Assembly (NCBI RefSeq): GCF_001742225.1
Contig: NZ_CP017077.1
Location: 310,001 to 374,000, forward strand
Direction: 5' to 3'
Source of the DNA: Novosphingobium resinovorum
Lineage (GTDB): Bacteria; Pseudomonadota; Alphaproteobacteria; Sphingomonadales; Sphingomonadaceae
DNA: 64,000 nt
Shown: piece after piece, positions 32,852 through 41,690 of the stretch
Position numbering within the stretch: the stretch's first letter is position 1
Layout: each line of letters opens with the position of its first letter
Notes under the pieces: generated by a model
The model's database searches: none
The model's input: only the letters and a program-made list of their open reading frames with translations
Told to the model about the DNA's origin: nothing
Program-made: the position numbers and the translations under genes

Positions 32852-35227
32852 ATGCATACGAAAATCCTGAAAGGCGCGCTTTTCTCGACTGCCGCCCTGT
32901 TCGCCATCCCGGCCGCCGCGCAGGAGAGCGCCGCGCCGGCACGGCAAGCCGAAGCGGCGAGTCCATCCGACATCGTCGTGACGGCCCGCAGGCGCGCCGA
33001 GCGGTTGCAGGACGTTTCGGTCTCGATCACCGCGTTTTCGGCCGATGCGCTCGAGCGCAGCACGGTCCAGACCGTCAGCGATGTCAAGACCATCGCGCCC
33101 GGTTTCACGTTCTCGTCAGAGGGCGGCAAGGACAACGTGGCGCTTACACTGCGCGGTATCGGACAGTTGCCGCTGGGCGAAGTGACGCCCGGCGTGGTCA
33201 TCTACCTGAACGACATTCCGCTTCCGTCCGTCGGTTCGAACGTGCCGACCTACGACATCGGCAGCATCCAGGTGCTCAAGGGCCCGCAAGGCACGCTGTT
33301 CGGGCGCAATACATTGGGCGGCGCGGTCGTGATCGGCAGTGAAAAGCCGTCCTACGAATTCGAAGGCTACGTCGAAGGCACGTATGGCCGCTTCGATTAC
33401 CGCGAGATCCAGGGCGCGGTGAACATTCCCATCGTCGAGGACAAGGTGGCGTTTCGTGCGGCGGGCCAGATCCGCCGCCAGGATCCGCGCACGATCGCCT
33501 TCGACGGCGGCCCCGGCTTCGACAATATCCATCAGGACGGTTTCCGCCTGTCGTTGCTGCTCGAACCCGTCGACGGACTGAAGAGCACGACCATCTACGA
33601 ATACTTCAAGGGCGACGAACTGGCAGGCGGGCTGTATCTGCTGCGCGAGAACTATCCGTTCGCAGCGCTCGGCCTGGGCGCGGCCCAGCCGCAGGTCGGT
33701 GCAGCGCTTGCCACGCAGCGGGCGAACAGGCGCGGTTCGTTCGACGGCGGGATCGACGGCGGCGCGGCTTATCGCAAGACCACCTCGATCACGAACGACA
33801 CCTCGTTCACCTTCGGGGCGCTGACGCTGCGCAACATCTTCGGCTATCGCAAGAACTACAGCTACCAGCTCATCAACACCGGCGGCCTGCCGATCCTGGA
33901 GATCCCCACGGGGCTCGCCAACCCGGCGTCGGTGCCGTTCACGCTGTTCACGGCCTCGTCGGTGCTCGACCGCCAGTATATGACGAACGAAACACAGTTG
34001 CTCGGCGATTTCAACGGTTTCAACTTCATCGCAGGCGTATTCTACAACAACGACAAGCCCGCGGGTGCCAGCGGTTCGCAGTTCACCGCCTTCTCGGTCG
34101 GCTCGGTTCCGGCGCCGGCGGTTACGGCCCATGTGCGCAACAAGAACTGGGCGGTCTACGGCCAGATCGGCTACGAGATCACCGACAAGCTCAAGCTCAA
34201 CCTGGGCGCACGCTATAGCTGGGACAAGGTTTCCGCCTGTGGCGGCGCGATCGGCACCACCTACGCCACCGAAGCGACCTGCCTCGCCGTCGCGGGGACC
34301 GGCGCGATCGACGGCGTTGGTACCGTATCCAACAAGGGCCAGGAGCCGAGCTGGACCATTGGCCTCGATTACAAGCCGAATCCGGACTGGCTGCTCTATA
34401 TCGTGTCCCGGCGCGGCTATCGCGGTGCCAACGTCAATACGCCGCTTTTCGAAACCCCCTTCACCACCGGCGGCGTCGATCCGGCCTGCGTATCGACCGG
34501 CGGCGTCTGCGCCGACTTGCGGCCGTTCCAGAAGACCGGCGAAGAGACGATCACCGACGTCGAAGTCGGCTCGAAATATAACTACCACGTCGGTTCGGCG
34601 CGAGGCCTGCTGAATATCGCCGCCTATTACAGCAAGTACAAGAACGCCCTTCAGTTCCTGAATTCCCAGACGACCGTCCCGAACGGCACGCCCGATTCGC
34701 CGAGCAACGGATCGCTGGCGGTGAACGCGGCGGATTTGCGTATCTGGGGCGTCGAACTCGAAGCGTCGATCAGCCCGGTGCCGAGCATGACGATCAGCTT
34801 CAATGCCGCTTACACCAACGTACAGGTCGAGCGCGTTACCATCCCGGGCACCTTGCCGTCGACGATCGTGCTGGGTCCTGATCAGGTCAACAAGTATTCC
34901 CCCACCTTCTCCGGCACGGCCAGCCTTAGCTGGATCATGCCTATCCGTCCGGCGGACGGGGAACTGACGTTCAACGCAGATCTGTTCATGACCGACGACT
35001 TCGGCGGCCAGAACGGAGAGAAGCTGCCGGGCTACGAACTCGCCAATGCCCGTCTCGATCTGCGCGGTATCGCCGGGACCAGATTGGACCTTGGCGTCTT
35101 CGTGAAGAACGTGTTCAACGTGAAGTACTACTCCGCGTCGAGCGTGCTGCTGCCCTCTTTCCCGACCAGCTCGGTCTATGCGGGCGAGCCGAGGACGTGG
35201 GGGGTATCGGCGAAATACTCGTTCTAA
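32852..35227 (+). CDS. TonB-dependent outer-membrane receptor 1
   Basis: 791-aa receptor. The signal peptide is about residues 1-24 (hydrophobic FSTAALFAIPAAA, cleavage near AQE). The plug domain starts with SDIVVTARRRAERLQDV and includes LKGPQGTLFGRNTLGGAV. The rest is a beta-barrel ending in the aromatic GVSAKYSF typical of outer-membrane insertion. The start is ATG 32852 with GGGATAAAA upstream. Such sphingomonad receptors import scarce or bulky organic substrates. It leads directly into fbiC after 78 bp, linking substrate uptake and F420 biosynthesis in one transcription unit under palindrome site 8. Confidence 0.92.
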   Translation: MHTKILKGALFSTAALFAIPAAAQESAAPARQAEAASPSDIVVTARRRAERLQDVSVSITAFSADALERSTVQTVSDVKTIAPGFTFSSEGGKDNVALTLRGIGQLPLGEVTPGVVIYLNDIPLPSVGSNVPTYDIGSIQVLKGPQGTLFGRNTLGGAVVIGSEKPSYEFEGYVEGTYGRFDYREIQGAVNIPIVEDKVAFRAAGQIRRQDPRTIAFDGGPGFDNIHQDGFRLSLLLEPVDGLKSTTIYEYFKGDELAGGLYLLRENYPFAALGLGAAQPQVGAALATQRANRRGSFDGGIDGGAAYRKTTSITNDTSFTFGALTLRNIFGYRKNYSYQLINTGGLPILEIPTGLANPASVPFTLFTASSVLDRQYMTNETQLLGDFNGFNFIAGVFYNNDKPAGASGSQFTAFSVGSVPAPAVTAHVRNKNWAVYGQIGYEITDKLKLNLGARYSWDKVSACGGAIGTTYATEATCLAVAGTGAIDGVGTVSNKGQEPSWTIGLDYKPNPDWLLYIVSRRGYRGANVNTPLFETPFTTGGVDPACVSTGGVCADLRPFQKTGEETITDVEVGSKYNYHVGSARGLLNIAAYYSKYKNALQFLNSQTTVPNGTPDSPSNGSLAVNAADLRIWGVELEASISPVPSMTISFNAAYTNVQVERVTIPGTLPSTIVLGPDQVNKYSPTFSGTASLSWIMPIRPADGELTFNADLFMTDDFGGQNGEKLPGYELANARLDLRGIAGTRLDLGVFVKNVFNVKYYSASSVLLPSFPTSSVYAGEPRTWGVSAKYSF

Positions 35228-35305
35228 TCAGTGTGCCGGGCTGGGGTCGCCATCCCAGCCGGCAATGGTCTGGTCAAGGCGTGGAGCCAAGGCGTGGAGT
35301 GTGAT

Positions 35306-37642
35306 GTGACGTTGGACAGGCTCTATCAAAGCGACGGGAATGCGCAGGGTATCGCCAGCCGGCTCCTGCGCGTTCGGCCCGACGCCATGATGGCGGCGGC
35401 GGAGGCCGCCACGCTGGCCGGGCACGGGCACCGCGTCACGTATTCGCGCAAGGTGTTCATCCCGCTCACCAGGCTGTGCCGCGACGTCTGCCATTACTGC
35501 ACCTTCGCGACCACGCCCGCGCGGTCGGGGACGGCCTATCTGGATCCGGAGGAAGTCCTGGCGATCGCGCGCGCGGGCGTTGCGGCCGGGTGCCGCGAAG
35601 CGCTGTTCACCTTGGGCGATCTGCCGGAGGCCCGCTATGCCGCCGCGCGCAAAGCGCTGGCCAACCTGGGCTATGAATCGACGCTGGCTTATCTTGGGGC
35701 GATGGCGCAGCTCGTCCTGCGCGAAACGGGGCTGCTGCCGCATCTCAATCCCGGTCTCATGGATACGCACGACTACGCCATGCTCCGCCCGCATGCGGCC
35801 TCCATGGGGATCATGCTGGAAAGCGTATCCGAGCGTCTGTGCGCCCGCGGAGGGCCGCATTTCGGCTCCCCGGACAAGGCCCCTTCCCGCCGCCTCGCCG
35901 CGATCGAGGACGCGGGAAGGGCGAAAGTACCGTTCACGACCGGCCTGCTGATCGGGATCGGGGAGACCCGCGGCGAACAGGTCGAGGCGCTGGTGGCGAT
36001 CCGTGATCTGCATCGCCGTCATGGGCATATCCAGGAAGTCATCGTCCAGAACTTCCGCGCCAAGCCGGGCACGCGGATGGAAGGTCACGCGGAACCTTCG
36101 CTCGAGGATCATGTGTGGGCCATCGCCGCCGCGCGGTTGATCTTGGGGCCGGAGATGACCATCCAGGCGCCGCCGAACCTGCACGAACGGGTCGATCTGG
36201 CGCCGCTTATCCGCGCCGGGGTCAACGATTGGGGCGGGGTTTCTCCGGTCACGCCGGATCACGTGAACCCCGAAGCGCCCTGGCCGCACCTCGAAGTGCT
36301 GGAGACCGCGACCCGCGATGCCGGTCGCACGCTTGCGCAGCGGCTGGCGATCGGCCCGCGCCATGCGCTGGGCGCGAAGGAATGGGCGGATCCTGCGATG
36401 GCCACGCGCGTCCTGCGCGCGATCGACGCGCGCGGCTTGCCCAAGCGCGACGACTGGGCGGCCGGGCGCGGTGACGCGGTGCCCGAGGTCGCCTGCATCG
36501 GGGCGCGGCCCGTATCTCCGCAACTCGCATCGATCTTGGACCGGGCCGAGGCGGGGCAGCCGCCGAGCGAGCGCGAGATCGAGGTGCTGTTCGATGCCGA
36601 GGACGACGATTTTGCCGCCGTCGTGGCGCTCGCCGACCGGCTGCGGCGGCACAGTTCGGGCGAAACGCTGACGTATGCGGTCAACCGCAACATCAACTAC
36701 ACCAACATCTGCCTCTACAAATGCGGGTTCTGCGCCTTCTCCAAGGGCAGCACCAAGGCGATGCGCGGCCCCACCTACCGGCTGGACATGGCCGAAGTCG
36801 GCCGCCGCGCCGCCGAGGCGTGGGAGCGCGGCGCCACCGAAGTGTGCCTGCAGGGCGGCATCCACCCGGACTATGATGGCAATACCTACCTCGAGGTGTT
36901 GCGCACGGTGAAGGCGGCGACGCCGGGCATTCACATCCATGCGTTTTCGCCGCTCGAAGTCACGCACGGCGCGCAGTCGCTGGGCCTGCCGTTGGAAGAC
37001 TACCTCGCGCGTCTGAAGGCCGCCGGGTTGGGCTCGCTTCCGGGCACCGCCGCCGAGATTCTCGATCCGGAAATCCGGGCCGTCATCTGTCCCGACAAGG
37101 TCAGCGCCGACGAATGGATCGAGGTCATGCGCGTGGCGCACGGCGTCGGGCTGCGCAGCACGGCGACGATCATGTTCGGCCACGTCGAACAGTATCGCCA
37201 CTGGGCGCGCCACCTGCTGCGCATCCGCGCCTTGCAGGAGGAGACCGGCGGCTTCACCGAATTCGTGCCGCTGCCTTTCGTCCACATGGAATCGCCGATC
37301 TGGCGCAAGGGCCTCGCCCGGTCCGGGCCAAGCTATCGCGAGGCGGTCCTGATGCATGCCATCGCGCGCATCGTGCTGCACCCGGTCGTCACCAATATCC
37401 AGGTGTCGTGGGTCAAGATGGGGCCGGAAGGTGCCGCCGCGGCGCTTCAGGCGGGGGCGAACGACATGGGCGGGACGCTGATGGACGAATCCATCACGCG
37501 CGCGGCGGGCGGCGTCAACGGACAGGAATTCGGTCCTGCGGAGATGCGTGCGCTGGCGGCGTCGGTCGATCGGCCGGTGCGCCAACGCACCACGCTTTAT
37601 CGCGATGTCGCTGCGCGCGTTCCGGCGCACGGCGTGGGTTGA
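35306..37642 (+). CDS. fbiC: FbiC, 7,8-didemethyl-8-hydroxy-5-deazariboflavin (FO) synthase, CofG-CofH fusion
   Basis: 778-aa radical-SAM fusion making the F420 chromophore FO from a ribityl-diaminouracil and tyrosine. CofG half: 4Fe-4S ligands C58-x3-C62-x2-C65 in LTRLCRDVCHYCTF. CofH half: C469-x3-C473-x2-C476 in CLYKCGFCAFSKG. Other marks are ESVSERLC, FTTGLLIGIGETR, CLQGGIHPDYDG and IQVSWVKMGPEGA. GTG 35306 after GGAG is chosen; the frame is open back to 35231, just past the TonB stop. Length is near the 780-860 aa of bacterial FbiC. It shares an operon with npdG, cofC and an LLM enzyme. F420 synthesis is unusual in this bacterial group. Confidence 0.95.
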   Translation: MTLDRLYQSDGNAQGIASRLLRVRPDAMMAAAEAATLAGHGHRVTYSRKVFIPLTRLCRDVCHYCTFATTPARSGTAYLDPEEVLAIARAGVAAGCREALFTLGDLPEARYAAARKALANLGYESTLAYLGAMAQLVLRETGLLPHLNPGLMDTHDYAMLRPHAASMGIMLESVSERLCARGGPHFGSPDKAPSRRLAAIEDAGRAKVPFTTGLLIGIGETRGEQVEALVAIRDLHRRHGHIQEVIVQNFRAKPGTRMEGHAEPSLEDHVWAIAAARLILGPEMTIQAPPNLHERVDLAPLIRAGVNDWGGVSPVTPDHVNPEAPWPHLEVLETATRDAGRTLAQRLAIGPRHALGAKEWADPAMATRVLRAIDARGLPKRDDWAAGRGDAVPEVACIGARPVSPQLASILDRAEAGQPPSEREIEVLFDAEDDDFAAVVALADRLRRHSSGETLTYAVNRNINYTNICLYKCGFCAFSKGSTKAMRGPTYRLDMAEVGRRAAEAWERGATEVCLQGGIHPDYDGNTYLEVLRTVKAATPGIHIHAFSPLEVTHGAQSLGLPLEDYLARLKAAGLGSLPGTAAEILDPEIRAVICPDKVSADEWIEVMRVAHGVGLRSTATIMFGHVEQYRHWARHLLRIRALQEETGGFTEFVPLPFVHMESPIWRKGLARSGPSYREAVLMHAIARIVLHPVVTNIQVSWVKMGPEGAAAALQAGANDMGGTLMDESITRAAGGVNGQEFGPAEMRALAASVDRPVRQRTTLYRDVAARVPAHGVG

Positions 37643-37663
37643 AAAACGAAGGAAAACCTCAGC

Positions 37664-38320
37664 ATGACCCTACCAACCATAGCCGTCGTGGGCGGCACCG
37701 GGAATCTGGGCGCGGCGATCGCCTGGCGGCTCGCGCGGGCGGGCTATCCGGTCGTGATCGGGTCGCGCGGCGCGGAAAGCGCCGAGAAGGCGGCGGCAGA
37801 TCTCGGTCATGGCCTGCGCGGTGCGACCAATGCCGAGGCAGCGGCCCACAGCGATATCGTCATCGTCACCGTCCCCTTCGCCGCGCAGGAGGCGACGCTT
37901 GCCGACATCGCTCCGCACGTGAGCGGCAAACTCGTCGTCGATACCACCGTTCCGCTGCTGCCGCCGCGCGTCATGCGAGTGCAACTGCCGTCGGAAGGAT
38001 CGGCAGCGCTCAAGGCGCAGGCGGCGCTGGGCGAGGGGGTGACGCTGGTTTCGGCATTCCACAACGTTGCGGCGCACAAGCTGGCGCAGGACATCGACAT
38101 CGGTTGCGACGTGCTGGTCTTCGGGGATGACAAGGCAGCGCGCGGGCGCGTCGTGGCGCTGGCCGACGCGATGGGTCTGCGCGGCCTGCATGGCGGCGCG
38201 CTCGCCAACTCCGCCGCTGCCGAGGCGCTGACTTCGGTGCTGATCTTCCTCAACAAGACGTACAAGGTGGACGGCGCGGGGATTCGCATCACCGGAGAGC
38301 TTGTTCCGCTCGAGGATTAA
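37664..38320 (+). CDS. npdG: NADPH-dependent F420 reductase (F420H2:NADP oxidoreductase)
   Basis: 218-aa Rossmann protein that moves hydride between NADPH and F420, supplying F420H2 for reductases. Seen: N-terminal TIAVVGGTGNLGAAIAWRLA with the dinucleotide motif, SRGAESAEKAA (2'-phosphate contact likely at SR), VTVPFAAQEATL, VSAFHNVAAHKL and VFGDDKAAR. It is close in layout to NpdG of the picrate/dinitrophenol pathways and archaeal Fno. The start is ATG 37664, 21 bp after fbiC. In aerobic bacteria the enzyme normally runs in the F420-reducing direction. Confidence 0.92.
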   Translation: MTLPTIAVVGGTGNLGAAIAWRLARAGYPVVIGSRGAESAEKAAADLGHGLRGATNAEAAAHSDIVIVTVPFAAQEATLADIAPHVSGKLVVDTTVPLLPPRVMRVQLPSEGSAALKAQAALGEGVTLVSAFHNVAAHKLAQDIDIGCDVLVFGDDKAARGRVVALADAMGLRGLHGGALANSAAAEALTSVLIFLNKTYKVDGAGIRITGELVPLED

Positions 38321-38344
38321 ACCCTCAGACAAAGGACCGTTCGC

Positions 38345-39013
38345 TTGCAACGATGGACTGCGCTGGTAGCGATGAAGCAGGGTTCACAGGTCAAGTCACG
38401 CCTGTCGAACCTGCTCGACCTCCCGGCGCGGACCAGCTTGGCCCAGGCGATGGCGCGCCGTGTCGTGACAAGCCTGCGGGCGGTCAAGGGCATCGAGGAC
38501 GTGCGGTTGCTGGCACCCACGCCCGTCCTGACCGGAATGACGACATGGATGCGCGATCGTGGTGCTGGGCTTAACGAGGAACTGGCGCGTGCCTGCGCGG
38601 CGCTGCCGGATCGGCCGCTGCTGGTGATCCATGCCGACCTGCCGTTCCTGTCGCCCGAGGACGTGGAGGAAATCCTCGCCGAGGCATTCGACACGGGCGT
38701 CGCCATCGCCCCCGATCGGCATGGCGAAGGCACCAACGCGCTGGCGCTGGCCAAGGGCGGCGCGCGCCGCTTTGCGTTCGGGCCGGGCAGCCTGGGGCAT
38801 CATCTCGGTTTCTGGCCTCAGGCGGCGATCGTGCGCCGGCGCGGCCTGGCGTTTGATCTCGATACGCCCGACGACTTCGCCGAAGCCCGGCACTGCGCAT
38901 CGGCGCTCGTTTCAGGCCGAAGAAGCGGCGCCCTTCCGTTTGGAAGGTGCGATCGCCCGGTGCGGGCCGATCATCGCGGCCGACACAAAGGCGAAGAGGG
39001 GAAGAGGGTATGA
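38345..39013 (+). CDS. cofC: CofC/FbiD-type guanylyltransferase (F420 side-chain precursor)
   Basis: 222-aa nucleotidyltransferase making the activated lactyl/PEP/glyceryl-diphosphoguanosine precursor of the F420 tail. N-terminal RWTALVAMKQGSQVKSRL is the GTP-binding signature. HADLPFLSPEDVE with the metal Asp, PDRHGEGTNALAL and a late FDLDTPDDFAEA also fit. TTG 38345 is chosen because the next ATG would remove the conserved WTALVAMK; AAAGGA lies upstream. The last roughly 25 residues are Arg-rich and look like a tail extension into the next gene, whose ATG overlaps the stop (ATGA). The acceptor transferase CofD/FbiA is not in the window. Confidence 0.88.
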   Translation: MQRWTALVAMKQGSQVKSRLSNLLDLPARTSLAQAMARRVVTSLRAVKGIEDVRLLAPTPVLTGMTTWMRDRGAGLNEELARACAALPDRPLLVIHADLPFLSPEDVEEILAEAFDTGVAIAPDRHGEGTNALALAKGGARRFAFGPGSLGHHLGFWPQAAIVRRRGLAFDLDTPDDFAEARHCASALVSGRRSGALPFGRCDRPVRADHRGRHKGEEGKRV

Positions 39014-39930
39014 AGCTGAACGTGGGCGTGCCGAACAGCATGCACGTCGCGGCGATGACCCAGCCGTGGGAACACGCGCTGACGGGTGACGACATCGGCC
39101 ACGCGTTGCAGGTCGCGGACGATCTGGACTTCAACAAGTGCATGCTGGGCGAGCATTTCATCATACCCCAGGAGCACATAGAGCTGTCCGGCGACCATTA
39201 CGTGCACGGCACCGTGGCGCTGGCGTTCCTGGCCGGGCGCACCAAACGGATGCGCGTCAGTTCCTCGGTTTCGATCCTGCCGCTGCAGAGCCCGATCGTG
39301 CAGGCCAAGGCCTGGTCCACGCTCGACTGGCTGAGCGGTGGGCGGGCGACGGCGCTGTTCGGCGTGGGCTGGCTCAAGGACGAGTTCGACATGCTCGGCG
39401 TCGACTTCCACCAGCGCGGACGCATCGCCGACGAATACGTCGCCGCGATCATCGAGTTGTGGACCTCGGACAATCCGGAGTTCGACGGCGAATTCGTGAA
39501 GTTCAAGGACGTCGGCTTTGCGCCCAAGCCGGTGCAGCAGCCGCGCCTGCCGATCTGGTTCGGCGGCGATGCCGAGCCCGTGCTCAAACGGGTGGCGAAG
39601 TTCGGCGATGGCTGGTCGCCGTTCCGCACGCCGCCCGAGAAATTCCCCGAGTGCATCGACATCATCCGGGCGCAGCCGGAATACGATGGTCGCCCGATCG
39701 ACCTGTTCTTCGCGCTCGAAATGCTCAACGTCGGCGCGCATCACGAGATCATGGACGATCCGCGCGCGCCGGGTACGCGCGATGCGCAAAAGATCATCGA
39801 CCAGATCGGATGGCTCAAGGAATTGGGCGTCAACGAGACGATCGTGCCGCTGCCGCCCGGCATTTCGGGGATCGACGAATACCTGGATCGGCTGCGCTGG
39901 GTAGCCGAAGAGATCATGCCCAAGGTCTGA
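39010..39930 (+). CDS. LLM-class F420-dependent oxidoreductase 1
   Basis: 306-aa luciferase-like TIM-barrel oxidoreductase. Seen: NVGVPNSMHVAAMTQPWEHA, LGEHFIIPQEHIEL, VSSSVSILPLQSPIVQAKAWSTLD, GRATALFGVGWLKDEFDMLGVDFHQRGR and PRLPIWFGGDAEPVLKRVAKFGDGW, the typical mycobacterial-type F420-dependent LLM layout. It is translationally coupled to cofC by a 4-bp overlap, which strongly suggests F420H2 rather than FMNH2 as cofactor. Likely a reductase of an activated C=C, C=O or C=N bond, or a dehydrogenase; the substrate is unknown. Confidence 0.88.
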   Translation: MKLNVGVPNSMHVAAMTQPWEHALTGDDIGHALQVADDLDFNKCMLGEHFIIPQEHIELSGDHYVHGTVALAFLAGRTKRMRVSSSVSILPLQSPIVQAKAWSTLDWLSGGRATALFGVGWLKDEFDMLGVDFHQRGRIADEYVAAIIELWTSDNPEFDGEFVKFKDVGFAPKPVQQPRLPIWFGGDAEPVLKRVAKFGDGWSPFRTPPEKFPECIDIIRAQPEYDGRPIDLFFALEMLNVGAHHEIMDDPRAPGTRDAQKIIDQIGWLKELGVNETIVPLPPGISGIDEYLDRLRWVAEEIMPKV

Positions 39931-40002
39931 ACCTACCGGGCGGAGGGGGCAATGCCCCCGAAACGGGCGAGAGTGAAGCAGGACAGGGAGCGGGAGACCC
40001 CG

Positions 40003-41658
40003 ATGCGCGAATTTGACGTGGTAGTAGTGGGATCGGGCGCCGCAGGCATGACAGCGGCCTTGCGCGCGGCTGCTACAGGCGCATCGGTGCTGGTGCTGGA
40101 GAAGGCGCCGCAATTCGGGGGCACCACTTCGGTATCCGGCGGGGGCATCTGGATCCCCGATAGCCCCCAGGCGCGCGCGGCGGGGGTGAAGGACAGCCGC
40201 GCGGTTGCTCGCCAGTACGTGCTCGACGTGATCGGGCCGACCGCCGAGCCGGACCTGATCGACGCGTACCTCGATGCCGGCCCCGAAATGGTCGAATGGC
40301 TGGAGCGGCACAGCGCCGTACACTTCCTGCTCTCCCTCCCCAGCAGCGACTGGTACCCACAAGTCGCCGGAGCCGCCGACCACGGCCGACTGCTGGCGCC
40401 GCAGGAGTTCGACGGCAAGAAGCTGGGCGTGCACTTCGCCGATCTGAAGCCCGCGCGCGAGGAGTTCAACGCGCCCGGCGGTTTCATGATCGACTTGTTC
40501 GACTTGCCTTACCTGGCGCAGATGCCGTCGGCGCGGTCCATCATCCATTTCGGCAAGCTCGCCGCGCGGTTCGGCGCCGACAAGGTGCGTCGCTATCCGC
40601 GTGGAACCCGGTTGACGATGGGCAATGCGCTGGCGGCCCGGCTGCTGCGCTCGGCGCTCGACGCGGGGGTCGTGATGGAGAAAGGCGCTGCCGTCGACCA
40701 GCTCGTCGTGAAGGACGGCCGGGTGACGGGCGTGCGCGTCGGCGCGGAGCAGATCGGCGCGCGAATGGGGGTGCTGCTGGCCTCGGGCGGTTTTTCGGCG
40801 AGCGAGCAGTTGCGCAAGGCCTACATCCCCTTTGCCGAGCAGCACGTCTCGATCCTGCCTTACGAGAACACCGGCGATGGCATGAACATGGGACTGGACG
40901 CCGGCGCGGCGCTGGGCGGTGAAAACATCGTCAACGCGGTCTGGGCGGTGGTTTCCAAGCTGACTCGTCCCGACGGTTACGTGGCACGCTATGCCCACCT
41001 CATCGACATGTCGAAGCCGGGCTGCATCGCGGTGAACGCCAGGGGCGAACGCTTCGGCAACGAGGCGTCGGTTCACTTCGTCGAAGCCATGCACGCCGAC
41101 GGTGCGGTGCCCGCGCACATCATCGGCGATGCGGCTTTCGTCAAGAAATACGGGATGGGCATGGTCTATCCCGGCGGTGGCGGCCTCAAGAAGCTGGTGG
41201 CGGCGGGCTACGTGATCGAAGCGCCGACGCTGCGCGCGCTCGCCGCCAAGATCGGCGTCGATGCCGATGGGCTGGAAAAGACCGTCGCCAGGATGAACCG
41301 CTTTGCCGAAACCGGCACGGATACGGAGTTCGGCAAAGGCGATACGCAGATCGACATCGAGATCGGCGATCCCAAGCACAAGCCGAATCCCTGCCTCGGC
41401 CCGGTGGAGAAGGCACCGTTCTACGCGATCAAGATCTATCCCGGCGATGGCTCGACCACCGTTGGCCTGAAGATCGATGCCCGGTGCCGGGTCATCGGTG
41501 CCGACGGACGGGCCGTGTCGGGGCTCTATGCCGCCGGGCTCGACGCCAATTCGATCTGGCGCGGCAAGTCTCCGGCCCATGGTTGCAACGTGGGCCCGGC
41601 GATGGTGACGGGCTTCATCGCCGGCAAGGCGATGGTCGAGGAGCTGGTGCCCGCCTGA
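40003..41658 (+). CDS. FAD-dependent 3-ketosteroid-delta1-dehydrogenase-like oxidoreductase
   Basis: 551-aa flavoprotein of the fumarate reductase/KstD family. FAD motif FDVVVVGSGAAGMTAALRAA at the N-terminus, then SVSGGGIWIPDS, YGMGMVYPGGG, APFYAIKIYPGDGSTTVGL and the terminal GLYAAGLDANSIWRGKSPAHG. The PFYA-x-K-x-YPGD and GGGIWIP motifs are hallmarks of KstD-like dehydrogenases that desaturate 3-keto rings, though non-steroid substrates are known. The start is ATG 40003 after GGGAGCGGGAG; a longer start at 39952 is less likely. It probably ends the TonB-F420 operon, before a hairpin. Confidence 0.88.
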   Translation: MREFDVVVVGSGAAGMTAALRAAATGASVLVLEKAPQFGGTTSVSGGGIWIPDSPQARAAGVKDSRAVARQYVLDVIGPTAEPDLIDAYLDAGPEMVEWLERHSAVHFLLSLPSSDWYPQVAGAADHGRLLAPQEFDGKKLGVHFADLKPAREEFNAPGGFMIDLFDLPYLAQMPSARSIIHFGKLAARFGADKVRRYPRGTRLTMGNALAARLLRSALDAGVVMEKGAAVDQLVVKDGRVTGVRVGAEQIGARMGVLLASGGFSASEQLRKAYIPFAEQHVSILPYENTGDGMNMGLDAGAALGGENIVNAVWAVVSKLTRPDGYVARYAHLIDMSKPGCIAVNARGERFGNEASVHFVEAMHADGAVPAHIIGDAAFVKKYGMGMVYPGGGGLKKLVAAGYVIEAPTLRALAAKIGVDADGLEKTVARMNRFAETGTDTEFGKGDTQIDIEIGDPKHKPNPCLGPVEKAPFYAIKIYPGDGSTTVGLKIDARCRVIGADGRAVSGLYAAGLDANSIWRGKSPAHGCNVGPAMVTGFIAGKAMVEELVPA

Positions 41659-41664
41659 TGCGGT

Positions 41665-41684
41665 GGGGCGCGGCGTCGCGCCCC
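41665..41684. terminator. Terminator hairpin
   Basis: Perfect 8-bp GC stem (GGGGCGCG, loop GCGT, CGCGCCCC) between the convergent KstD-like gene and the NTF2-like gene ending at 41691. Confidence 0.6.
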
Positions 41685-41690
41685 TGCGGC

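Noticed and set aside
35231-35305. FbiC starting at GTG 35231
   Set aside because: It has no ribosome site and begins 4 bp after the TonB stop; GTG 35306 has a GGAG at proper spacing and gives a normal N-terminus.
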